DNA of 36,168 nucleotides. It comes from an uncultured Candidatus Saccharibacteria bacterium. GTDB lineage: Bacteria > Patescibacteriota > Saccharimonadia > Saccharimonadales > CAIOMD01. Numbering within the stretch: position 1 is the stretch's first letter; each line of letters begins with the position of its first letter. Location: positions 1-36,168 of the forward strand of contig CAIOMD010000005.1 in the NCBI GenBank assembly GCA_903859365.1, given 5' to 3'. Position numbers and translations under genes: made by a program. The notes under the pieces were generated by a model, which searched no databases, had not been told where the DNA came from, and saw only the letters and a list, made by a program, of their open reading frames with translations. This document shows, in pieces, positions 16,211 to 25,972 of the stretch.

Positions 16211-17686
16211 TTAAAGAACGAGTTTACCGGCTTGCAACACAAACTTAGCGTTTGGCTGATAGATGATGGTATAAATCTGGTTTACGGCAGGGTTAAAATA
16301 GGCCTGAAACGCATCATCACTTTTAGTTAAATTAACAAGGTTTAAGCCATCGAATTCGAAAACATGCTCAACACCTCCACTTACAACAGAAAGATGGCTA
16401 GTATCCATCCATTTCGCTTCAAGGGACGTAGTAAGGGGCAGGTTTAAGGTAAAGCGGTAAACATGATCAAGCTCTGCATCAAAAACAACAAAATTAGTGC
16501 CTGACTGCATACTTATATAGCGAGAACTTTTTGAAAAAGAAGAAAAACTTGGATTAGTAAGTTGTAGTGCTAGCTGGGCGCTAATTGGTTGGGTGTTATC
16601 TGGAGAGACGTTATTGAGCGGATTATTATATATAAATATTTTATTTTGAACGGCTGAAGATACTACGTAATACCATGTGCCAGCATATTGCGATAAATCT
16701 AGAAGATAATGAGTGCTAGGATCAGCCGTTATGGGTTGAAGCTTGAAATGATCTTTTTGATTACTAAGAATACCTACCTGAGAAACTCCTTTTGTATCTG
16801 GAGCAGAAACATAAAGAATTAAACTATCCCCATACGACTTGAAGGCCACAATATTGGAAAGGAGAGGAGTCCCTTGAATTGAAGTTGAGTTTGCCAATTT
16901 AAGTGTTCCAGCGGCAGCATCAAAAACGAGAAATTGATTAAATTTTTTATTAAATAATGTCAGATTTGCGCTAGCTGATAGGGAAAGTGAAGTGCTTACA
17001 TTCGTAGAATTTGATACATCGTTCTTATCAATCATTAAATATTCTTTCTTACCGGACGGGAGTGTTTGCAAGAGTAAAAAGTGGTTATTGTCGTCTGCCC
17101 AACCAACGACACTAAAAGCTCCTATATTCAATGCTTCACTTTGCAAGATGGATTGCGGTACGGTGATTGTTTTGGCAGCATTTCCGGGATTAGTAGTATC
17201 AAAAACCGTAAAGTCAGGTTTCTGAGAGTTGGGCTGTATCACCAACCATTGTCCATTTAGAGATTGACTCACTAATCCGGGTGCTGCTTCGAAATTAGTA
17301 ACGTTTGAAGTAGGGATATTTTTAGGAAATAGTCGTATATAGTCATAATAGCTGACCGTGCCACCCACTACATTAATCGTTTTATTCCAATCAATGTAGT
17401 TTGTCTTTTGAACGGAAGCGTTATATGTTCCGCCTAATAAATTAAATTTGGTGTCAGTTTGACTGTTTTGGAGGGGACCATTAAGATAGATTTTTGCTCC
17501 GCTCGGACTTGAACTAAAAAAAACGAGGCCACTCTGGTTCACCCCTTTATTAGGGTCATAGCCATAGCCTTCAGCAACAAAAATTAAAACTAGCGCAGCA
17601 AGTCCTATAAGTATCGCCATCAATCCATAGCCTACAAATAGTTGAGTTGTTTTTTTTCTTTTTTCTTTAGGAGTTAAAAATTCCAT
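16211..17686 (-). CDS. PEGA domain-containing membrane protein with possible beta-propeller
   Basis: N-terminal TM then FFSSSPSGAKIYLNGPLQNSQTDTKFNLLGGTYNASVQKTNYIDWNKTINV. Confidence 0.75.
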   Translation of the reverse strand: MEFLTPKEKRKKTTQLFVGYGLMAILIGLAALVLIFVAEGYGYDPNKGVNQSGLVFFSSSPSGAKIYLNGPLQNSQTDTKFNLLGGTYNASVQKTNYIDWNKTINVVGGTVSYYDYIRLFPKNIPTSNVTNFEAAPGLVSQSLNGQWLVIQPNSQKPDFTVFDTTNPGNAAKTITVPQSILQSEALNIGAFSVVGWADDNNHFLLLQTLPSGKKEYLMIDKNDVSNSTNVSTSLSLSASANLTLFNKKFNQFLVFDAAAGTLKLANSTSIQGTPLLSNIVAFKSYGDSLILYVSAPDTKGVSQVGILSNQKDHFKLQPITADPSTHYLLDLSQYAGTWYYVVSSAVQNKIFIYNNPLNNVSPDNTQPISAQLALQLTNPSFSSFSKSSRYISMQSGTNFVVFDAELDHVYRFTLNLPLTTSLEAKWMDTSHLSVVSGGVEHVFEFDGLNLVNLTKSDDAFQAYFNPAVNQIYTIIYQPNAKFVLQAGKLVL

Positions 17687-17823
17687 ATGAACATACGCTA
17701 TTTTGTCACGTTATTACTATTTTTTCCACTTTATTTAGTTAATTAAATACTTGCGCCCACGATAGCCTAAAGCGTAATATTACTAGTAAGTAATCGCAAA
17801 CTTAAGCAAGCAAAGAAGTATAT

Positions 17824-18957
17824 TTGAAAACATTTATTGAAATTAATGGCCAAAAGATTGACCCCACAACTGGCAACGTTATCGGGGTAGAAAAAATGGT
17901 CAAAAATAATAGTACTCTGAAAGTGATTGATGGCTTTGTTCGAAAAAAACCTGTAACTCCTCAAAGCGTACTAATTAAAAATCAAGCACTGGCAGCGAAA
18001 AATACACTACAGTCACAAACAACTACTACAAAACCTAGGTTATCACAGCCGATTGAAACAAAAGTACACCACTCAAAAACACAGCAATCAAAAACTTTAA
18101 TTAGAAGTTTTGTATCCAAGCCCAGTAAGACTCCGCCTCAAATAAATACCACAAAATCACTCGCTAGTAGTTCTGTTGAAAAGAGTGCTTCCGGGCGTGG
18201 CTTATTACTCAGAAGAGTTCCTGATAATAGAATAAGTAGAGCGAGCGCCACCGAAAAAAACACTGAAGTATCTCGTTTTCCTAAAATGTTCCAGTTAAAT
18301 GCGAACCCAATAAACGCACAACTTTCAGTTAAGGCACAGCCTGAACAAAATGATCCCCCTGCAGCACCTCCAACATTAATTAAACCCAAACTTGGACAAG
18401 AAAATAACCGAAGAGAAGTATTTAATCACCCTGCTAGTAACGTTTTATCTAAAAAGAACCAAAAGAGAAATAACTTTAAAAATTTCATCAGTCTTTTCAA
18501 AGTAAAACCTAAAATTGTTATAGGCTTTACCGCAACAATTGCATTGATCGCTGGTGCTGGTTATTTTGCGTATATTAAAGTACCGGCAGTTGACCTAAGA
18601 GTGGTGAATGCAAAATCTGGCTTTACTGCAACTATCCCAAGTATCACTCCTGCTGGTTTTAACTTCAAAGGACCGATGCAATTCAGCAACGGAGCTGTTG
18701 TACAGAACTTTAATAGCGTTAATCACAAGGCATTCTCTATCGTACAAAGATCATCATCCCTTACAAGTGAATCCTTATTATCTAAGTACATAACCTCATC
18801 AAATTTTAAATATCAGACATATTCTGAAAAAGGACTTAACGTTTATATATACAATGCTGGGGACGCAATGTGGGTCAATAACGGTATATGGTATAGCGTT
18901 ATAAATAATGGAAATCTCACTTCTGATGATATTCTAGCGCTGGCTGGAAGTATGTAA
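17824..18957 (+). CDS. membrane protein, basic disordered N-terminus, DUF4367-like extracytoplasmic domain; TTG start uncertain
   Basis: TM IVIGFTATIALIAGAGYFAYI; C-terminal SGFTATIPSITPAGFNFKGPM...GLNVYIYNAGDAMWVNNGIWYSV. Confidence 0.65.
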   Translation: MKTFIEINGQKIDPTTGNVIGVEKMVKNNSTLKVIDGFVRKKPVTPQSVLIKNQALAAKNTLQSQTTTTKPRLSQPIETKVHHSKTQQSKTLIRSFVSKPSKTPPQINTTKSLASSSVEKSASGRGLLLRRVPDNRISRASATEKNTEVSRFPKMFQLNANPINAQLSVKAQPEQNDPPAAPPTLIKPKLGQENNRREVFNHPASNVLSKKNQKRNNFKNFISLFKVKPKIVIGFTATIALIAGAGYFAYIKVPAVDLRVVNAKSGFTATIPSITPAGFNFKGPMQFSNGAVVQNFNSVNHKAFSIVQRSSSLTSESLLSKYITSSNFKYQTYSEKGLNVYIYNAGDAMWVNNGIWYSVINNGNLTSDDILALAGSM

Positions 18958-18995
18958 CTTGTCTCGACATCTGTTGTTATGCGATACTATCTGAG

Positions 18996-20435
18996 ATGAA
19001 CAAAATAATCCGAACTCGATTTGCACCAAGCCCAACAGGTTTTTTACATGTTGGAGGGGTGCGTACAGCACTTTTTGCATGGCTCATCGCAAAACAAAAC
19101 AACGGCCAATTCATTTTAAGAATTGAAGATACCGACAAAGTACGTGAAGTAGCCGGCTCGGAACAGCACATTATTGATTCTTTGCATTTTATTGGAATTA
19201 AATGGGATGAAGGACCAGACATTGGAGGCCAGTACGGACCCTATAGACAAAGTGATAAACTGACAATTTACAAAGAGTGGGCACAGAAGCTTGTAGATAA
19301 AGGAAGGGCATACCCAGACCCATATACACAAGAAGAACTTAATCGACTTCGGGAGCAAGCTAAAATAGAAAAAAGACCATTTCTGTTCAGAGAACACCGA
19401 CCAGAAACATTTGCAAAATGGGATGGAAGTTCAACCCTACGATTCAAATCAGATCCAAAACCGTATGTTTGGTATGACGCTGTTATGGGTGAGCTTTCAA
19501 ATGGTGAAGAAGTTATTGATGATTTTATCATTATGAAAAATGATGGATATCCAACTTATAATTTTGCTCATATTATCGATGATCATCTTATGGAAATTAC
19601 CCATGTCCTCCGAAGTCAAGAATTTATTTCATCTACTCCAAAATTTCTTAATCTTTACGAAGCGCTAGAGTTTGAACGACCAATACTGGGGACACTTCCA
19701 TTTGTTATGGGCCCAGATGGAAAAAAGAAATTAAGCAAACGTGATGGTGCAAAAGACATACTCGATTACAAAAAAGAAGGGTATTCTTCCGAGGCCTTGC
19801 TTAACTTTCTCGCTACGCTCGGATGGAATGATGGAACTACACAAGAAATATTTTCAGAAAAAGAATTAATTGAAAAATTTTCAATCGAAAGAGTAAGCCG
19901 GTCAGGTGCAAAATTTGATGAGCAACGGCTTCTTTGGCTCAATGGCCATTACATCAGAGAAATGAATATAGACACCCTTTATGCCAATGCTAAAGATTAT
20001 TTTCCTAAAGAAGCATCCGCCTACGATGATGCATACAAAAAAAATGTCCTTACTATTATTCAAGAAAGATTAAAGTTCTATAGCGAACTACCATCTCTAA
20101 CTAACTTCTTCTTCGCTGAACCAGAACCCGATTTAACACTCATACAAAATAATAAGCAACTCTCAAAGGTAGAGCCAGAAACGTTGGTATCACTACTTGA
20201 AGTGGCCCTGAAAGGCCTTGACGGTATTTCTTTCGAAACTGAAAAATTAAGTGAAACACTTAACGGGCTACTCGAAAAAACAAGACAGAAACCTGCAATT
20301 CTTTTTAGTTTGATTCGAATTGTGACTACTTGGGCTCCTTCAAGCCCTGGGCTAGTTGAAAGCCTGGCAGTACTCGGAAAAGAAACTACGCTTAGTCGCA
20401 TGAAAAATGCATTGAACTTATTAAGTAAAAATTAA
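18996..20435 (+). CDS. gltX: glutamyl-tRNA synthetase
   Basis: TRFAPSPTGFLHVGGVRTALFAWL; LRIEDTD; KKLSKRDGA. Confidence 0.96.
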   Translation: MNKIIRTRFAPSPTGFLHVGGVRTALFAWLIAKQNNGQFILRIEDTDKVREVAGSEQHIIDSLHFIGIKWDEGPDIGGQYGPYRQSDKLTIYKEWAQKLVDKGRAYPDPYTQEELNRLREQAKIEKRPFLFREHRPETFAKWDGSSTLRFKSDPKPYVWYDAVMGELSNGEEVIDDFIIMKNDGYPTYNFAHIIDDHLMEITHVLRSQEFISSTPKFLNLYEALEFERPILGTLPFVMGPDGKKKLSKRDGAKDILDYKKEGYSSEALLNFLATLGWNDGTTQEIFSEKELIEKFSIERVSRSGAKFDEQRLLWLNGHYIREMNIDTLYANAKDYFPKEASAYDDAYKKNVLTIIQERLKFYSELPSLTNFFFAEPEPDLTLIQNNKQLSKVEPETLVSLLEVALKGLDGISFETEKLSETLNGLLEKTRQKPAILFSLIRIVTTWAPSSPGLVESLAVLGKETTLSRMKNALNLLSKN

Positions 20436-20484
20436 AGACCAGTCAATCAACTACGTTACAATAGAATGAATGAGGGTTTTTTAG

Positions 20485-21606
20485 ATGAAAAAAATGAGAT
20501 CATCACATCTGGGGCTATTAACACTTGCCTCACGTTTTTTTGATACATTACAACGAAAAATCCTCAAACATAAAGTGTATGCAGTAATCAGCACCGCTAT
20601 TTTTCTTGGAGCGGTTTTTGGAGTGCTACTTACTTTCAATAGAGATACTAATCCAAAAGGGACTGTAGCAAAATCACAAATTAATCAAGCAGACCCAAGC
20701 CAGAGTGCCCAAAGTGGGCTTTTTGTTTCACCCTTGACGGGTCAAACGCTCGCAGATAAGTCACTCGTGGATCATCAGGTGACAGCAGTAATGATTGATA
20801 ATTCTCTTCCGGCGCGCCCTCAATCAGGGTTATCGCAAGCTGGAATAATTTTTGAAGCCCTTACTGAAGGCGGCATTACTCGTTTTTTGGCACTCTATCA
20901 AGAATCAGCTCCAAACATTGTGGGGCCAATCCGAAGTGCTCGTCCGTATTTCCTTGATTATGCATTACCATTTGACGCTAGTATCGCTCATGTAGGAGGG
21001 AGCCCACAGGCTTTAATTGATATAAAAGCACTGGGGATGAAAGATATCGATCAAACAAATAACGAATCAGCATATCAACGTGTAGCGAATAAATCTGCCC
21101 CGAGTAATGTATTTAGTACATTTTCAAATCTAGACGCCCTCAATACAAAACAACGGTATCTAAAATCAAACTTCATAGGATTCAAGCATAAAACTGACGT
21201 TGCCCAAACTCCAACTGCAGGAACAATAGATTTTCTCATATCATCACAATTCTATAACTCAGAATTTAAATATAACAGCTCAACCAATTCATATCTCAGG
21301 TTTCAGGGAGGAGTTAAGCAAATAGACGCGCTGAATGGGCAGCAATTATCTCCTAAAGTCGTGATTGCCTTATTCGTTAGTCAGGCCTACAATCCCGATG
21401 GACTACACACAAGCTACAACACAACTGGTCAAGGAAAAATGTACGTGTTCCAGGATGGTATCATGTCTCCAGGTAATTGGAAGAAAACAGATAGGAAAAA
21501 TCAGTTAGAATTCACCGATCAATATGGCATGCCAATGAATATCAACGCTGGACAAACCTGGGTAACACTTATTTCGAATGATGGAGATGTTACTTTTAAA
21601 CCATAG
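20485..21606 (+). CDS. DUF3048 (YerB-like) domain protein, copy A
   Basis: TAVMIDNSLPARPQSGLSQAGIIFEALTEGGITRFLALYQ...GPIRSARPYF; N-terminal TM. Confidence 0.9.
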   Translation: MKKMRSSHLGLLTLASRFFDTLQRKILKHKVYAVISTAIFLGAVFGVLLTFNRDTNPKGTVAKSQINQADPSQSAQSGLFVSPLTGQTLADKSLVDHQVTAVMIDNSLPARPQSGLSQAGIIFEALTEGGITRFLALYQESAPNIVGPIRSARPYFLDYALPFDASIAHVGGSPQALIDIKALGMKDIDQTNNESAYQRVANKSAPSNVFSTFSNLDALNTKQRYLKSNFIGFKHKTDVAQTPTAGTIDFLISSQFYNSEFKYNSSTNSYLRFQGGVKQIDALNGQQLSPKVVIALFVSQAYNPDGLHTSYNTTGQGKMYVFQDGIMSPGNWKKTDRKNQLEFTDQYGMPMNINAGQTWVTLISNDGDVTFKP

Positions 21607-21608
21607 CT

Positions 21609-21737
21609 ATGAGAAAAAAACGAACTCGATTAGAATACGAAGCACTAAATAGGAAGCTATTATCAGCAATTGTTACCCTTACTGCCACCTTTATAATAAC
21701 CGGGTTACTCCTTTACTTTTTTTTGGGACGAAAATAA
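21609..21737 (+). CDS. small single-TM protein (42 aa), missed by length cutoff
   Basis: MRKKRTRLEYEALNRKLLSAIVTLTATFIITGLLLYFFLGRK*; starts 3 bases after the DUF3048 stop; basic N-terminus plus one TM. Confidence 0.55.
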   Translation: MRKKRTRLEYEALNRKLLSAIVTLTATFIITGLLLYFFLGRK

Positions 21738-22050
21738 AGAATTGTTGTATTTAAAGCACTAGCATTATGTTCATAGAGTTGTACAATAAAAAGAGTCATG
21801 TGGGTACTAGTTTAATTACTTTTCTACTTACAGGCGTATCAAAAAAGTTTTATCTTTTTTCAAAATTTCGATATACACACTAGCCACGAGCGAAGCGTCA
21901 CTGTCGGATCAATTCAATACTGTTATCTCAACATACGATGTGATTAATGACGGAGAAATCACCCCGGTTGAATAGCACAAAATCCTTTACCGTTACTAGC
22001 AATAAATTTGTCTAGGCTCTTCTAACCATCTTAATTAAGGAAATTGAATT

Positions 22051-22317
22051 ATGAAAAAAGCAGTTTTGATAGAAAAAGATATTGATTTAAAAGAAGTATA
22101 TTTCGGCAACATCCAAAAACAAATACGAACGTATCCCAAAAAAATTGAATGCGAAGGCACGACCTACACATTCAATGACGGACTTCAGTTATTAGTGCGG
22201 CAAGGTAAAGAGTTAATAAGAATTTTCGATATGACCGATGGACATGCTCATTACCGTCTCAGAAACGATGTTACCGAACAAAGATGGAGATTAATGTCCA
22301 TTACGATGAATGCATAG
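22051..22317 (+). CDS. hypothetical protein (88 aa)
   Basis: TAAGGAAA SD then ATG; no recognised domain. Confidence 0.65.
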   Translation: MKKAVLIEKDIDLKEVYFGNIQKQIRTYPKKIECEGTTYTFNDGLQLLVRQGKELIRIFDMTDGHAHYRLRNDVTEQRWRLMSITMNA

Positions 22318-22413
22318 TCTAACTTCTAGTTACTAAAAAGAACGATGCCAATGTATGCGTGGTTAACTAGTGGGGTTTTCACAAATCCCACTATTTAGTG
22401 TAGGATAGAGGTC

Positions 22414-23166
22414 ATGAGTATAACCAACCTTGCATTACCTCATAAAATTAAATTCGTAAAAAAAGAATCCATAGCACCGAATGTCTATAGTTTCCATTTT
22501 CTTCCCAAAGAGAAGTTAAAATGGAAAGCGGGACAACATGGTATTTTTGAAATACAAGAAAAAGGCAGCAAGACACTTCGTTGGCCTTTTTGGATTTCAT
22601 CTTCACCTTCTGAAGGTGAGATTGTTGTAACAACAAAACATAAAACAGACGAAACCATAGCCTTCAAACAAAGACTTATGGCGCTCAAGGCAGGTGATAC
22701 GTTAAAATTTAGAGGACCGATTGGCACTCTTCACATACCTAAGAATCCAAAAAAACATTATGCGCTTCTTGCTACGGGAATTGGAATTGCTCCTTTTAGA
22801 TCTATTCTAAAACAAATCAATGACACGAACAGCGACGCTCATGTAACGCTTTTTTTCTTAGGAAACAAAGAATTACATTATTTCAAAGAAGAGCTAAGTG
22901 CGATAGCTTCTAAAAATAAGAATATATCAATTGAATATATATATAAGCCTGACCGTATAACTGGCCAAACGATTCAAGAGGCCTTAGGAGATAAAATTTT
23001 TGAGACAATCTATCTACTTTCTGGATCATCACAGATAGTAAGAAATTACCAAAGAACCCTTCGAGGTCTAGGAATTCCTCGTCGAAACATACGAATCGAT
23101 ATATTAGTAGGAATAGATGCGCTGCGTCAACGAGTGAAAAATTTTATAGATACCACTAAAGATTAG
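22414..23166 (+). CDS. FNR-like FAD/NAD(P)-binding oxidoreductase
   Basis: RWPFWISSSPSEG (FAD), LLATGIGIAPFRSIL (NAD(P)), YLLSGSSQIVRNYQRTLRGLGIPRRNIRID. Confidence 0.85.
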   Translation: MSITNLALPHKIKFVKKESIAPNVYSFHFLPKEKLKWKAGQHGIFEIQEKGSKTLRWPFWISSSPSEGEIVVTTKHKTDETIAFKQRLMALKAGDTLKFRGPIGTLHIPKNPKKHYALLATGIGIAPFRSILKQINDTNSDAHVTLFFLGNKELHYFKEELSAIASKNKNISIEYIYKPDRITGQTIQEALGDKIFETIYLLSGSSQIVRNYQRTLRGLGIPRRNIRIDILVGIDALRQRVKNFIDTTKD

Positions 23167-23177
23167 CGAGAAATAGT

Positions 23178-23555
23178 ATGCTCATTATTGATGAGAAGGA
23201 ATTCGAACAATTGGCGAGTGCGGCCATTGATTCATTACCCGATGAAGTGATTAAAAACATGAAGAACGTAGCCATCGTAGTTGAGGATGAGCCGTCCGAA
23301 GTACAAAGAAAGAAATTTCATTTAAACGCTCATACAACACTTTTTGGGCTTTACGAAGGCATCCCACTTATAAAAAGATCTGCAAACTATAGTCTCGTTG
23401 CTCCAGATAAAATAACAATCTTCAGAAATCCACTCGTGATGAGTGCTGCCACCCTTGATGATCTGAAAAATAAAATAAAACGAACCGTCTGGCATGAGAT
23501 AGCCCATCACTATGGTCTAGACCACGATAGAATTAATGAGCTTGAAAAAAAATGA
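23178..23555 (+). CDS. minimal zincin metallopeptidase family protein
   Basis: VWHEIAHHYGLDHDRI (HExxHxxxxxH). Confidence 0.85.
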   Translation: MLIIDEKEFEQLASAAIDSLPDEVIKNMKNVAIVVEDEPSEVQRKKFHLNAHTTLFGLYEGIPLIKRSANYSLVAPDKITIFRNPLVMSAATLDDLKNKIKRTVWHEIAHHYGLDHDRINELEKK

Positions 23556-23578
23556 AGAAATAGCGCTATACTATAGAC

Positions 23579-24115
23579 ATGGAAACAATAATTATTGGCG
23601 GAGGATGCTTTTGGTGTCTTGAGGCAGTTTTTAGAGGCGTTAAGGGCGTAGATAATGTCGAAAACGGATATAGTGGTGGAACGACCATTAATCCCGATTA
23701 TGAGGCAGTATGTACGGGAGAGACTGGTCATGCAGAAGTCATAAAGATAACGTTTAATCCGAAAGAAATCGATTTACAAACAATACTTACAATCTTTTTT
23801 GGCATTCATGATCCAACAACACTGAATCGCCAAGGGCCAGATCGTGGAACACAGTATCGATCCATCATCCTTTACGGAGACGATAAACAAAAAGAAATAG
23901 CGGAACATTCAAAACTTGAGGCACAGCGCTTTTGGGAGGATCCGATTGTTACTGAAATAGTACCACTAAAGGAATATTTTAAAGCAGAAGACTACCACCA
24001 AAATTATTTCGAAACACATCCTGAGATGTCTTATTGCCAAATAATTATTAATCCAAAACTAAAACATTTTAAAGAAACCTTTAAGCAATTCTTAAAGGAA
24101 GAGTATGCAGCATAA
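23579..24115 (+). CDS. msrA: peptide-methionine (S)-S-oxide reductase
   Basis: GGGCFWCLEAVFRGVKGVDNVENGYSGG; HAEVIKITFNP; DRGTQYRSII. Confidence 0.96.
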   Translation: METIIIGGGCFWCLEAVFRGVKGVDNVENGYSGGTTINPDYEAVCTGETGHAEVIKITFNPKEIDLQTILTIFFGIHDPTTLNRQGPDRGTQYRSIILYGDDKQKEIAEHSKLEAQRFWEDPIVTEIVPLKEYFKAEDYHQNYFETHPEMSYCQIIINPKLKHFKETFKQFLKEEYAA

Positions 24116-24752
24116 AATTATTATCTTTGGAGGGCAGGGTAGAACAGGCAGAGAGGTGGCCGAGTTGGCTGCAAAACATGGTCACCATGTAACAATTTTT
24201 GCACGTCATAATAACCACCTTTTTCCTGAAACACTTGGAATCCACTATGTCATTGGAGATGCAAGAAATAAATCTGACATAGCTCGTGCGCTAACAGATT
24301 TTGATGTAGTCATTAACATTACTGCTCCAGGCCTTTTTGATAAAAAAAATTACGATATTAGCCCTGTTGCTACCAACAATATTCTCGATGTAATGATGAA
24401 GAAGGGTATTAAGCGCTACATGTCTCAATCTGGTGCCTGGGCAACAAGTGATCTTAGCGATGCCAGTAAACTCATGCAACTTGGTTTTAAAATTTTTTGG
24501 CCGCTTAGAGAAATATATAAATTTAAAAAAATAGAAGACACTATCGTAAAAAATAGTACTGCTGAGTGGACGATATTTAGAGCAGGTCTTTTAACAAATA
24601 GAAAGCTAAAGCCCGTAAAACTATATGAAAATGGATACAAGTGTAAATTTTGGGAAATTCCTTCAATTTCACGAAAAAGTGTTGCTCAAGCCTATTTAGA
24701 CAACATTGACAACCAAGATTTATTTAAGAAATTTCCTGTAATTATTAATTAG
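24105..24752 (+). CDS. NAD(P)-binding (NmrA/SDR-like) protein
   Basis: IIIFGGQGRTGREVAELAAKHGHHVTIFAR; YVIGDARN. Confidence 0.85.
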   Translation: MQHKIIIFGGQGRTGREVAELAAKHGHHVTIFARHNNHLFPETLGIHYVIGDARNKSDIARALTDFDVVINITAPGLFDKKNYDISPVATNNILDVMMKKGIKRYMSQSGAWATSDLSDASKLMQLGFKIFWPLREIYKFKKIEDTIVKNSTAEWTIFRAGLLTNRKLKPVKLYENGYKCKFWEIPSISRKSVAQAYLDNIDNQDLFKKFPVIIN

Positions 24753-25936
24753 ATACTTTGGCCGGACAAATTAACTCCAAAAGCACGCTCAGCTGAGTTA
24801 ACAAACGTATCCTTATCGACAATAATTGCTTGGACAGGTAATTGCTCGGAACGAGTGTCGAGACCTTGAACTTTCTTTACGGCAGTACCAATTGCCAAGA
24901 ACTCTATAAGACCATTACCAAGATTGTATATATACGTTTTGATACCAAGAACATCATCAGCACCAATTTCTACAGCTTGCTGTTGCAGCTTTTTAAGGGA
25001 TTCTTCACGTGCTCCATAAATCATTTGGGTTAATTCCTTAATTTCACCTTTTACTAAATTCTTTAGCCCAGCCATAAGACCTCCGACTACACCCAATGAA
25101 TACACTGAAGTCCCGAGAACAAGTTGCATAGGCATATACCCCATCTTTGTTAGATTCCATGTTTCTTCAGCCGTTAAATCGCTCGTTGTAACATCAATAC
25201 CCGTTATCGATCCGCCCGCGCTTGGATGTTGCGCAGCTGTACCAACCATCACCATTTCTTGTACACCTGATAAACCAAAAGGAAGAATTTCGGTTCTAAT
25301 GCCTACTACCGTATTCGCTCCAACACTTTTTGCTTCATCTACAATTCTTTGTAAGGCGAGCTTTCTGGTGTCATTAAAAATACCGCTATATTGTGATACT
25401 TCTCCTCGAGCAAGTGACTTAAATCCACCCAATATTCCTTTGCCAATACCAATCGAATAGGCAACGTTGCCAAATACAAAAGAAATTGGAGTATAGCCGG
25501 CATCAACAGCACAATAAAGTTCTTGCCCGTCAAAAGAAGAAGTGAATGGCTTGAGCTGGAGACCTTGTCCAGGTTGTAAGGCTGAACCGACTGATAAGAA
25601 TTCAATATTCTGAGAGGGCTGAAACACTAACTCGCTCGTCAGTCCGCTAACACCAAAACCATTTGTGGCCCCAACTTCATCGATCAGTCTTTGAAAGGCA
25701 AGTTTTCTCCCTTGAAGAATAATTTCAGTAATAGATTTAATCTCTCCACCTACTACAGTGCGTATAGAAGATTTAAGCCCCCCTATTACACCGAGTGAAT
25801 AGACACTATTACCTATAACTAAATTATCCGGCTCAAGTCCAATCAATTTTAGGCAGTACATCTCATTAGCGTTTAAGCCTGAAAAGACTGAGCCTTTTGT
25901 TTTTTGTGCTTCTTGTGGTTGTGATTGATTTTCCAT
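24749..25936 (-). CDS. protein with three tandem YbjQ (UPF0145)-like domains
   Basis: Three units each with 'V(Y/A)S(L/I)G...G.....L..GE......I...R..A..(R/K)L..(E/A)....GA..V.G...' pattern. Confidence 0.75.
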   Translation of the reverse strand: MENQSQPQEAQKTKGSVFSGLNANEMYCLKLIGLEPDNLVIGNSVYSLGVIGGLKSSIRTVVGGEIKSITEIILQGRKLAFQRLIDEVGATNGFGVSGLTSELVFQPSQNIEFLSVGSALQPGQGLQLKPFTSSFDGQELYCAVDAGYTPISFVFGNVAYSIGIGKGILGGFKSLARGEVSQYSGIFNDTRKLALQRIVDEAKSVGANTVVGIRTEILPFGLSGVQEMVMVGTAAQHPSAGGSITGIDVTTSDLTAEETWNLTKMGYMPMQLVLGTSVYSLGVVGGLMAGLKNLVKGEIKELTQMIYGAREESLKKLQQQAVEIGADDVLGIKTYIYNLGNGLIEFLAIGTAVKKVQGLDTRSEQLPVQAIIVDKDTFVNSAERAFGVNLSGQSI

Positions 25937-25943
25937 GCTTAAA

Positions 25944-25972
25944 AGTGTAATGGAAAATACTTGTGGTTACAA
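25944..25972 (-). promoter_or_regulatory. promoter, predicted leaderless
   Basis: Minus strand TTGTAA-17-TACACT, then TTTAAGC-ATG. Confidence 0.6.

Noticed and set aside
22376-22398. Hairpin TAGTGGG...CCCACTA upstream of the FNR-like gene as a terminator or riboswitch.
   Set aside because: Seven-bp stem without a convincing U-tract and no recognisable aptamer; insufficient support.
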